A stretch of 5,744 nucleotides of DNA, taken from assembly GCA_035687895.1 (NCBI GenBank), contig DASRUE010000165.1:1-5744 (forward strand), given 5' to 3'. The stretch is from JAERML01 sp035687895 (lineage in GTDB: Bacteria; Bacteroidota; Ignavibacteria; UBA10030; UBA6906). This document shows, piece after piece, positions 1 through 5,340 of this stretch. A model generated the notes under the pieces. It ran no database searches. It saw only the letters and a list, made by a program, of their open reading frames with translations, and was not told the origin of the DNA. Made by a program: the position numbers and the translations under genes. The stretch's first letter is position 1. Each line of letters opens with the position of its first letter.

Positions 1-1851
1 GGCATCGTCCATCGCGACATTAAGCCCGAGAACATCATGATCCGCAAGGATGGCATTGCGCTGATCATGGATTTCGGATTGGCTCATCGTACAGGTTCAG
101 CTCAGCTGACAAAGGCCGGTGGAACAGTAGGGACAATTGCCTATATGTCTCCCGAGCAGGCGAAAGGTGAACATGTCGATCACCGCACGGACGTATGGGC
201 GTTGGGAGTCGTTCTCTACGAAATGCTGTGTGGCAAGCTTCCTTTTTCGGGAGAATACGAACAGGCAATCGTTTATCAAATTGTCAATCAAGACCCGTTG
301 CCGCTCAGCCAATATCAGGCAGACCTCCCGGCAGAGATAGTCAGCATCGTTTCAACCGCAATGCAGAAGGATCCTTTGCTCCGCTATCAGAGTATGAGCA
401 AGCTCCGGGATGAACTGAAGACCCTTAGCAAACAACTTGAAGGCGGGACAAAGCCATTGGTTTCTTCGGGCGAGCTGCGCCTGGCCATATTGCCCCTCAC
501 AAACATCAGTGCGGATCCCAATGATCAATTCTTCGCCGATGGCTTGACAGAAGAACTGATCTCCCGCTTTTCAAAGATTGGCCGCCTCCGGGTTATTGCA
601 CGAACGTCGGTGATGCAATACAAGGGAACGACGAAGAGCATTGCTGACATCAGTCGGGAGTTGAATGTTGCCAACGTTATCGAAGGCAGCGTTCGGAAGG
701 TGGGTGACAAGGTTCGCATTCGCATCCAGCTTGTGGACGCCCGCAGTCAGGAGCATTTGTGGTCCGATGATTATGATCGGGACATCAAAGACATCTTTGC
801 CATTCAGACCGATGTGGCGCAGCGCGTTGCACGAGCGCTTGAGATCCAGCTTGTCGGTGATGAGCAACGGCTTATTGAACATGAAGCGACGAAAAACCTC
901 GACGCGTATGACCTGTTTCTGAAAGGGCGCTATTTCCTTGGAAAGAGAACCGAAGAAGCGCTAAACAAGGCGGTCGACTATTTCCAACAGGCAACGCGTC
1001 GAGATACGAAGTACGCGGTTGCGTACGCCGGCATATCGGATTCATATACTGCACTTGCTCTGCTTGAGTTCCTTCCACCTCATGAAGCATTCCCCAGAGC
1101 GAAGGCCGCTGCAGCGAAAGCAATTGAGATAGATCCATCAATGGCTGAAGCTCATGCTTCACTTGGGTTGGTGAAATTCCAGTATGATTGGGACTGGCCG
1201 GGAGCGGAAAAAGAGTTTAAGCAGACGCTCAGGTTGAATCCCAACTACGGAAGCGGGCATCATTTTTATGCCGATTTTCTCAAAGCTCTTGGCCGCTTCG
1301 ATGAGGCACTCGATGAAATCAGGAAAGCACAGCAGCTCGATCCTCTTTCGCTTGCGATCAATACCGGGGTGGGGCATGTGTTGTATTTGTCCCGCCGCTA
1401 TGATGATGCCATCGAGCAATACCGGAAAACACTTGAACTCGATCCGAACTATCTTCAAGCCCGGCTTTGGTTCGGCAGACCATTTCTACAGAAAGGCATG
1501 TATCAAGAAGCGATCAGAGAGATCGAGGCTGCCGTAGAGATCTCCGGAGGCAGCATCATAGCAACTGCTATGCTCGGCCACGCTCGCGCAGCGTCGGGAA
1601 ACAGAACAGAGGCTCTGAAGATACTCGATGCCTTGATGAAACGATCGGAAAGACAGTACGTCCCGTCGTACTGGATTGGAATGATCTACATCGGGCTTGG
1701 GGATATGGACCAGGCGTTTGCTTGGTTTGGCAGGGCATGTGAAGAGCGATCAAGCTGGTTAGCCTGGATGAATGTGGAACCGCGATTTGACGTGTTGCGT
1801 CGGGATTCCCGGTTTCCTTTGTTATTGAAGAAAATGAGGTTGGAACAATGA
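1..1851 (+). CDS. Ser/Thr protein kinase with TolB-like and TPR domains (5' truncated)
   Basis: The reading frame is open from base 1, so the N-lobe of the kinase (glycine loop, ATP-binding lysine) lies outside the window; 616 residues remain, ending in TGA. In window residue numbers, the catalytic loop HRDIKPEN is at 4-11, DFG at 24-26, the activation-segment SPEQ (APE equivalent) near 50-53, the F-helix DVWALGV near 64-70, and the late conserved Arg near 128. All catalytic residues that can be seen are intact, so it should be an active Hanks-type (PknB-like) kinase. After a short linker without a membrane segment comes a TolB-like/adenylate-cyclase-associated domain (about 160-283, beginning LAILPLTN and including FADGLTEELI). 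Tandem TPR repeats then run from about 300 to the end, with typical A..Y..A...DP spacing and a terminal RFDVLRRDSRF motif common in this architecture. The likely role is cytoplasmic signalling, with the TPRs binding partners; substrate unknown. It converges on mqnD with a 27-base gap. Confidence 0.93.
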   Translation, partial: GIVHRDIKPENIMIRKDGIALIMDFGLAHRTGSAQLTKAGGTVGTIAYMSPEQAKGEHVDHRTDVWALGVVLYEMLCGKLPFSGEYEQAIVYQIVNQDPLPLSQYQADLPAEIVSIVSTAMQKDPLLRYQSMSKLRDELKTLSKQLEGGTKPLVSSGELRLAILPLTNISADPNDQFFADGLTEELISRFSKIGRLRVIARTSVMQYKGTTKSIADISRELNVANVIEGSVRKVGDKVRIRIQLVDARSQEHLWSDDYDRDIKDIFAIQTDVAQRVARALEIQLVGDEQRLIEHEATKNLDAYDLFLKGRYFLGKRTEEALNKAVDYFQQATRRDTKYAVAYAGISDSYTALALLEFLPPHEAFPRAKAAAAKAIEIDPSMAEAHASLGLVKFQYDWDWPGAEKEFKQTLRLNPNYGSGHHFYADFLKALGRFDEALDEIRKAQQLDPLSLAINTGVGHVLYLSRRYDDAIEQYRKTLELDPNYLQARLWFGRPFLQKGMYQEAIREIEAAVEISGGSIIATAMLGHARAASGNRTEALKILDALMKRSERQYVPSYWIGMIYIGLGDMDQAFAWFGRACEERSSWLAWMNVEPRFDVLRRDSRFPLLLKKMRLEQ

Positions 1852-1878
1852 TCGGCCTGGTCACGCTGGGATTTCTTC

Positions 1879-2724
1879 CTACACCAGATCGAACGTGGGC
1901 ACGCTGGAGATGAACCCCCTCTCTCTTGCTTTCTCGAACAGAACCTCAAGAGCCCGCTTTCCCTTCTTACCCATATCGATTGTCAGCTCACTCACGTACA
2001 TCTTCACAAACTTCTCTCCCAACTTGTAGTCGATCCCGCGCCCCCACTGCATCGCGTAAGGGATTGACTCATCCTGATGGGCGTAGCCGTACGCGATACT
2101 CTCTTTCAATCCCTGCGAGAGTCTTCGTGCAAGATCTTCGCCCAAGTCTTTTCTCACGACATCAAGCCCGAGAGGCAGAGGAAGTCCGTTCGTTTCCCTC
2201 TCCCACAACTCGCCGAAGTCCATCACCTTGTTGTAACCTAGAGATTGATACGTGATCTGTCCTTCGTGAATCAACAGTCCTGCGTCGACAGTTCCTTTGT
2301 CCACTGCATCCATGATCTTATTGAACGGCATGTCGGTGTTTTTGATGCCATTGGTAAATGTCTTGAATAGGAGAGTCGCTGTTGTGAGAGGTCCCGGAGT
2401 TCCGACAGTTTTACCCTTGAGTTCATCAAGTGTCTTGTACTTTCGGGAGACGATGACCGGCCCGTAGCCTTCTCCCATACTTGCGCCCGTCTTCATGATC
2501 CAGTATTTGTCAGCAACGTAAGGAAACGCGTGAGCGGATATTGCCGTTACTTCCAGCTCGGCACGCATCGCACGCTCGTTTAAGGACTGGATGTCTTCCA
2601 GCAGGTGTTCGATCTTGATTCCGTCAAGCTTGACCTTCCCGCTGGCAAGGCCATAGAACATGAACGCGTCATCGGGGTCGGGGCTGTGACCTACGCGTAT
2701 GGTTCTTTCGGAAAGAGAGTTCAT
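1879..2724 (-). CDS. mqnD: 1,4-dihydroxy-6-naphthoate synthase, futalosine menaquinone pathway
   Basis: This 281-residue protein belongs to the MqnA/MqnD (VitK2_biosynth) fold, related to periplasmic binding proteins but without a signal peptide, so cytosolic. MqnD converts cyclic dehypoxanthinyl futalosine to 1,4-dihydroxy-6-naphthoate. Features seen: an N-terminal HSPDPDDAFMFYGL segment (13-26; many MqnD have PCPND there), LLEDIQSLN (41-49), GPLTTATLLF (111-120, the TT substrate-binding region), GLLIHEGQITY (149-159) whose His153 matches the proposed catalytic histidine of Thermus MqnD, and LPLPLG (181-186). These favour MqnD over MqnA (chorismate dehydratase), and the length is normal. The ATG at 2724 is used because the conserved beta strand IRVGHSP begins at residue 9; no strong Shine-Dalgarno is visible. 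It lies 36 bases downstream of menG on the same strand, so the two are probably cotranscribed. A non-MqnD paralogue within the same family cannot be excluded. Confidence 0.87.
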   Translation of the reverse strand: MNSLSERTIRVGHSPDPDDAFMFYGLASGKVKLDGIKIEHLLEDIQSLNERAMRAELEVTAISAHAFPYVADKYWIMKTGASMGEGYGPVIVSRKYKTLDELKGKTVGTPGPLTTATLLFKTFTNGIKNTDMPFNKIMDAVDKGTVDAGLLIHEGQITYQSLGYNKVMDFGELWERETNGLPLPLGLDVVRKDLGEDLARRLSQGLKESIAYGYAHQDESIPYAMQWGRGIDYKLGEKFVKMYVSELTIDMGKKGKRALEVLFEKARERGFISSVPTFDLV

Positions 2725-2725
2725 G

Positions 2726-2755
2726 GAGTCTGTAGAGTCAGATAGTCAATGAGTC
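2726..2755. repeat. short GAGTC tandem-like repeats in menG-mqnD spacer
   Basis: Within the 36-base spacer, GAGTC occurs at 2726, 2735 and 2751, with a degenerate TAGTC at 2743, giving a period of 8-9 bases. It lies immediately upstream of the mqnD start and takes the place where a ribosome binding site would be expected. It could be replication slippage in a short intergenic spacer; no function can be assigned. Confidence 0.4.
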
Positions 2756-2760
2756 TGGTG

Positions 2761-3450
2761 TCACTTCGTTCCTATGTAAATCGAGGCGATGCCGAACGTC
2801 AGTCGCTCTTCTGTTGTCTCGGTGAAGCCAACTCTCTGCAAGATGCCGAGAAAATCCTTGCCATCCGGGAACTTCATTACGGTGTCGGGGAGATAGGTAT
2901 AGGCGTCCTTGCTCTTCGAAACCAGCCGTCCGACGAACGGAAGGATGTTGAGGAAATAAAAGAAGTAGAGCTGACGGAATGGAAAGTGTCTCGGCCGGGA
3001 AAATTCCAACACGACGATTTTCCCCCCGGGGCGTAGCACCCTGCGCATCTCGCTGAGTCCTTTCTCCAGGTTCTCGAAATTGCGGGCACCAAATGCCACG
3101 ATTGCAGCGTCGAATGATTCCGCGTCGAACTGCAACTGTTCGGCTTCTCCTGTTTGGAGAGCGACTGTGGCGCCAAGTCCCCGCTTCTGTAGTTTGGCGC
3201 GACCAACGGCGAGCATTTCTTCGGCGATATCCACGCCCACCACGTGTGTCGGGTGCAGCCGAAGCGCCGCAATTGCAAAGTCTGCCGTGCCTGTTGCCAC
3301 ATCAAGAATGCGTTTCGGTTGGAGTGTGAGCAGTTGTTCCATTGCTCGTCGCCGCCAGTACAGGTCGATGCCGCCGCTGAGAAGATGATTGAGGAGATCG
3401 TACCGGTAGGCAATCGAGTCGAAAAGGGAGCGTACGTAGTGCTTCTGCAA
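2761..3450 (-). CDS. menG: demethylmenaquinone methyltransferase, UbiE/MenG family
   Basis: An SAM-dependent C-methyltransferase performing the last step of menaquinone (or ubiquinone) synthesis. With a TTG start at 3450 it has 229 residues, the usual family length. Family signature 1 is at 17-32 (YDLLNHLLSGGIDLYW), SAM motif I at 50-57 (DVATGTAD), GVDIAEEML at 72-80, signature 2 RVLRPGG...LEFS at 137-151, YTYLPDTV...FPDG near 184-197, and the C-terminal FGIASIYIGTK. Menaquinone is the likely substrate because mqnD follows 36 bases downstream. Start choice is uncertain: the frame stays open upstream (ATG at 3621 would add 57 residues) but that extension has no family resemblance, is rich in Trp/Gly/Pro, and would overlap the promoter region. 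The TTG lies about 22 bases after the predicted transcription start at 3472; an ATT at 3468 and a TTG at 3507 are other options. No clear Shine-Dalgarno precedes the TTG. Confidence 0.92.
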   Translation of the reverse strand: MQKHYVRSLFDSIAYRYDLLNHLLSGGIDLYWRRRAMEQLLTLQPKRILDVATGTADFAIAALRLHPTHVVGVDIAEEMLAVGRAKLQKRGLGATVALQTGEAEQLQFDAESFDAAIVAFGARNFENLEKGLSEMRRVLRPGGKIVVLEFSRPRHFPFRQLYFFYFLNILPFVGRLVSKSKDAYTYLPDTVMKFPDGKDFLGILQRVGFTETTEERLTFGIASIYIGTK

Positions 3451-3478
3451 GAGAGATCGTTGAGTAATTGAACACCCT

Positions 3479-3507
3479 AAGATACGGAAGTCCGTCCAGA
3501 GTTCCAA
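3479..3507 (-). promoter_or_regulatory. putative sigma70-like promoter for menG-mqnD
   Basis: Reading the minus strand, TTGGAA (3507-3502) and TATCTT (3484-3479) are separated by exactly 17 bases; each matches four of six consensus bases. Transcription would start near 3472, about 22 bases before the TTG proposed for menG. The TAT is preceded by CG, as in the two plus-strand promoter candidates of this window. If the organism uses a Bacteroidota-type sigma factor the match may be accidental. Confidence 0.35.
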
Positions 3508-3533
3508 TGTTCCTTCGGTATGGTGTGAAGGTA

Positions 3534-3562
3534 TTGAACCGACAAATTCCTTTCCGTATGTT
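3534..3562 (+). promoter_or_regulatory. putative sigma70-like promoter for the lipoprotein gene
   Basis: TTGAAC (3534-3539) and TATGTT (3557-3562) are separated by 17 bases, each four of six to consensus. The start would be near 3569, giving a leader of about 75 bases. Its -10 surroundings TTTCCGTATGTT match the oppositely oriented menG -10 surroundings CTTCCGTATCTT at ten of twelve positions, forming an inverted repeat across the divergent spacer. Confidence 0.35.
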
Positions 3563-3633
3563 TGAACAATGAGCCAGCCGTTCCCACCATCGCAGAGCTG
3601 ACCCACCGCTATTTTCCACATGTTGAATTGCAG

Positions 3634-3639
3634 AGGAGG
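3634..3639 (+). promoter_or_regulatory. Shine-Dalgarno site deciding the lipoprotein start
   Basis: AGGAGG sits four bases before the ATG at 3644. It lies inside the longer open frame that begins at ATG 3620, so 3644 is the real start. It is the only strong Shine-Dalgarno in front of a gene in this window. Confidence 0.8.
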
Positions 3640-3643
3640 AATC

Positions 3644-5107
3644 ATGAACATCCACCGATTTGCGTCACCGACCATTACTGTCATTTTCGGTTTAGTTTTC
3701 TTTCTCCTGCTCGCATTGTTTGGTTGTACCAAAGAGGAGCAGGGACCAGCCGGACCTCAGGGAGCGCCAGGACAAGATGGAGGTCCGGATGATCTGACAG
3801 ATCCGAACATTCTTCCTGCAGTCATCTTCACCAGTCCTGCAAATGGCAGCACGGGTCCATTCGGATTGTTCGACAGAGGCGAAGGATACGACAGACCACA
3901 CTTCATTGTTCGGTTCAACAAACTCATGGCCACATTCTCCGTCGGGGAGCGAACGGTGCGATGTACAGGCTTCGATCGTCCAGTTGTCGTCAGGCTGGAT
4001 GAGGACTACTATCCACCCTATCGGTTCTCCTCCGGAGTGTCGTTGGATGTGTTCAACAATTTTCTCGCGTTCGCGGTGTACGACTCGGTGACTGGCTATG
4101 GTAGCATGCCATATCATGTGGGGAGGATCGTTACCGTCTCCATCGATACAACGATAGAAGACATCAACGGTCACCACCTGGTCCAGGCCTACACGTTCTC
4201 GTACGCTCCTGAACCCTACTTCAGGGTTCTCAGTATCTATCCCGAAGATGGATCAACAGACGTAATGCCTGGGAATTCACCCTCTGTAATGTTCAATAGC
4301 CTCTTGGGTGTAACGATCATCCCTTCGTTGCAGCTGAACCCCCAACCCAATGGTCAGTGGCGGATCTCCGAGTTTGACTCCATGTCGGTATCCTTTCAGC
4401 CTGCGCAGCCTCTCCCTTTCGGTTCACAGTACTCCCTCGTTGTGGCGAACACGGCCCGGGACTTTTACGGCAATCAGGTAACGAGGTCCTTCTCTTCGGG
4501 TTTTGGAGTGACCGAATATCGCGTTCAGTCGTCATATCCGGATGATGGTGCAACAAATATCTCCCTTCGATCTTCGATCTCGGCGGAGTTCACCGGTCTC
4601 ACTGATACGGCAACCATTCGACAAGCATTCAGTATTTTTCCGGCGACATCGGGAATTCTCAATCTCCAACGGAGCGGTTTCCTTTTCTACTCGACGAACG
4701 ATTTTCTACCCGGCACCAGGTACACAGTCACGCTCTCGACCGTGTTGACAGCCTTGGACGGGACACATCTTTCTTCGCCAGAGACATTCTCGTTCACGAC
4801 GGGTCCCTTCAAGGTCGACTATTTCTATCCACGGTACGGCGAGTACGGAGTGTCGCGGAGTCGATACTTCACGGCCTACTGTAGCGGTGGCATCGATACG
4901 AGCAGCGTGCGCGCTGCCTTCAGTATCACCCCTGCAGCCAGCATGATATTCGAGCTGAGCTCCGGCTCGAGTTCGTTCAGTGTCCATCCGGCGACCCTGC
5001 TCGATGCAAACAGATTGTATACGATAACAATCTCTACAGGCCTTCGTTCAAGAAACGGCAACCCGCTTGCCGCGCCGATTACAACGGTCTTCACGACGGG
5101 GCAGTAA
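3644..5107 (+). CDS. lipoprotein with collagen-like stretch and Ig-like (Big_5/SbsA type) domains
   Basis: A 487-residue exported protein of unknown specific role. Residues 1-28 are a lipoprotein signal: charged start, hydrophobic core 11-27, lipobox LFGC with Cys28 as the lipidated residue. The sequence after the Cys is TKEE; in some Bacteroidota a K followed by two acidic residues marks lipoproteins exported to the cell surface, so surface exposure is possible. Residues 34-48 form five Gly-X-Y triplets (GPA GPQ GAP GQD GGP), collagen-like. About four beta-rich repeats follow at roughly 59-186, 193-288, 292-387 and 389-486. They carry the Big_5 pattern: a Y/FxSP or YPxDG start (SIYPEDGSTDV, SSYPDDGATNI, YFYPRYGEYGV), a central strand, then Y.(I/V)T(I/L)STGL-like and FTTG endings. 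The first repeat is longer and more divergent. No enzyme domain or C-terminal sorting domain is visible. It probably acts as a surface or periplasmic structural or adhesive protein. It is monocistronic by context, divergent from menG. Confidence 0.85.
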   Translation: MNIHRFASPTITVIFGLVFFLLLALFGCTKEEQGPAGPQGAPGQDGGPDDLTDPNILPAVIFTSPANGSTGPFGLFDRGEGYDRPHFIVRFNKLMATFSVGERTVRCTGFDRPVVVRLDEDYYPPYRFSSGVSLDVFNNFLAFAVYDSVTGYGSMPYHVGRIVTVSIDTTIEDINGHHLVQAYTFSYAPEPYFRVLSIYPEDGSTDVMPGNSPSVMFNSLLGVTIIPSLQLNPQPNGQWRISEFDSMSVSFQPAQPLPFGSQYSLVVANTARDFYGNQVTRSFSSGFGVTEYRVQSSYPDDGATNISLRSSISAEFTGLTDTATIRQAFSIFPATSGILNLQRSGFLFYSTNDFLPGTRYTVTLSTVLTALDGTHLSSPETFSFTTGPFKVDYFYPRYGEYGVSRSRYFTAYCSGGIDTSSVRAAFSITPAASMIFELSSGSSSFSVHPATLLDANRLYTITISTGLRSRNGNPLAAPITTVFTTGQ

Positions 5108-5119
5108 TGCCGGTTGAGG

Positions 5120-5135
5120 CAAGGACCAGACCTTG
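5120..5135 (+). other. small hairpin after the lipoprotein stop codon
   Basis: CAAGG and CCTTG form a perfect 5-bp stem around ACCAGA, starting 12 bases after the TAA and followed by ACTTTCTAT. It may be a weak 3' end or stability element for the lipoprotein mRNA. The T-run is interrupted, so it is a poor intrinsic terminator. The wider GAGGCA (5116-5121) and TGCCTC (5144-5149) inverted repeat surrounds it. Confidence 0.3.
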
Positions 5136-5161
5136 ACTTTCTATGCCTCATCGCGTATCAT
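5133..5161 (+). promoter_or_regulatory. putative sigma70-like promoter for the aroB leader
   Basis: TTGACT (5133-5138) and TATCAT (5156-5161) are separated by 17 bases; each matches five of six consensus bases, the best promoter in the window. Transcription would start near 5168, only about seven bases before the ATG of the leader ORF, and about 170 bases before aroB. The CG before the -10 is shared with the two other predicted promoters. Confidence 0.55.
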
Positions 5162-5174
5162 ACACCAGCACACG

Positions 5175-5243
5175 ATGAACAACAGACACACTCCATATCG
5201 GTGGTGGTATCACCCAACACCTCGAGCATGCTCGGTGGAGTGA
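5175..5243 (+). CDS. leader peptide with tandem Trp codons flanked by Tyr codons
   Basis: An ATG opens a 22-codon frame that ends in TGA. Residues 8-13 read YRWWYH, encoded TAT CGG TGG TGG TAT CAC, so four of the six codons are for aromatic residues made from the product of the aroB pathway. There is no Phe. Trp is the rarest amino acid, and two adjacent Trp codons in so short a frame are the hallmark of attenuation leader peptides such as E. coli TrpL. The frame lies between a good promoter and an intrinsic terminator, directly ahead of a shikimate-pathway gene. No Shine-Dalgarno is seen, and the predicted 5' UTR is only about seven bases, so translation would be close to leaderless. It has no signal peptide or membrane segment; its purpose would be the act of translation rather than the peptide. 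Confidence 0.65.
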   Translation: MNNRHTPYRWWYHPTPRACSVE

Positions 5244-5283
5244 TCTTCTCATTTTTTGGTGCATTGAATACCGCAACCGAATG

Positions 5284-5316
5284 AAACCTTCGCCGACATA
5301 GGGTGAGGGTTTTTTT
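5284..5316 (+). terminator. intrinsic terminator between leader ORF and aroB
   Basis: An 11-bp stem pairs 5284-5294 (AAACCTTCGCC) with 5302-5312 (GGTGAGGGTTT), including two G-U pairs, around a 7-base loop. Seven T run from 5310 to 5316. The T-run is on the plus strand only, so it acts on rightward transcription. It lies 177 bases after the lipoprotein stop and 24 bases before the aroB ATG. It may simply end the lipoprotein transcript, but its place next to aroB and behind the Trp/Tyr leader ORF suggests a conditional terminator. Confidence 0.8.
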
Positions 5317-5340
5317 GTTTGAACTCCATAGTATAACCTC

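Larger units (their letters stand above)
5168..5316 (+). promoter_or_regulatory. candidate Trp/Tyr ribosome-mediated attenuator upstream of aroB
   Basis: The leader between the predicted start and the intrinsic terminator has the parts of a classical amino-acid attenuator. Segment 1 (5189-5196) pairs with segment 2 (5235-5242) in seven Watson-Crick pairs plus one U-G, enclosing the Trp/Tyr codons of the leader ORF. Segment 2 (5234-5240) can alternatively pair with segment 3 (5288-5294) in seven pairs, two of them G-U, as an antiterminator. Segment 3 otherwise pairs with segment 4 in the terminator. A ribosome stalled on the Trp/Tyr codons (5196-5210) would cover segment 1 and free segment 2. 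A ribosome reaching the stop codon (5241-5243) would cover segment 2 and permit termination. The antiterminator is shorter than the terminator, which is the weakest point. An independent small RNA is the main alternative. Confidence 0.62.

Noticed and set aside
1857..1887. Inverted repeat CTGGT/ACCAG between the kinase and mqnD as a bidirectional terminator
   Set aside because: Only five base pairs with a 21-base loop and no adjacent T-run on either strand.
2749..3036. Plus-strand open frame opposite menG
   Set aside because: It lies wholly antisense to the menG C-terminal half, has no family features and no start signal.
3470..3640. Possible tRNA or small RNA in the divergent spacer (GGTTCAATACC on the minus strand resembles a T-arm)
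   Set aside because: The flanking bases do not form the five-pair T stem, and no acceptor or anticodon arm can be built around it.
3620..3643. Eight-codon N-terminal extension of the lipoprotein from ATG 3620
   Set aside because: It contains the strong Shine-Dalgarno AGGAGG just before ATG 3644, and starting at 3644 gives a normal lipoprotein signal peptide.
5223..5257. Palindrome CGAGCATGCTCG followed by a T-rich stretch as a second terminator
   Set aside because: The T-run (5252-5257) begins 17 bases after the palindrome, so it lacks intrinsic-terminator geometry; the palindrome also overlaps the leader ORF and may only be local structure.
5319..5337. TTGAAC with TATAAC as a promoter directly before aroB
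   Set aside because: The spacing is only seven bases, far too short; the TATAAC alone is weak evidence.
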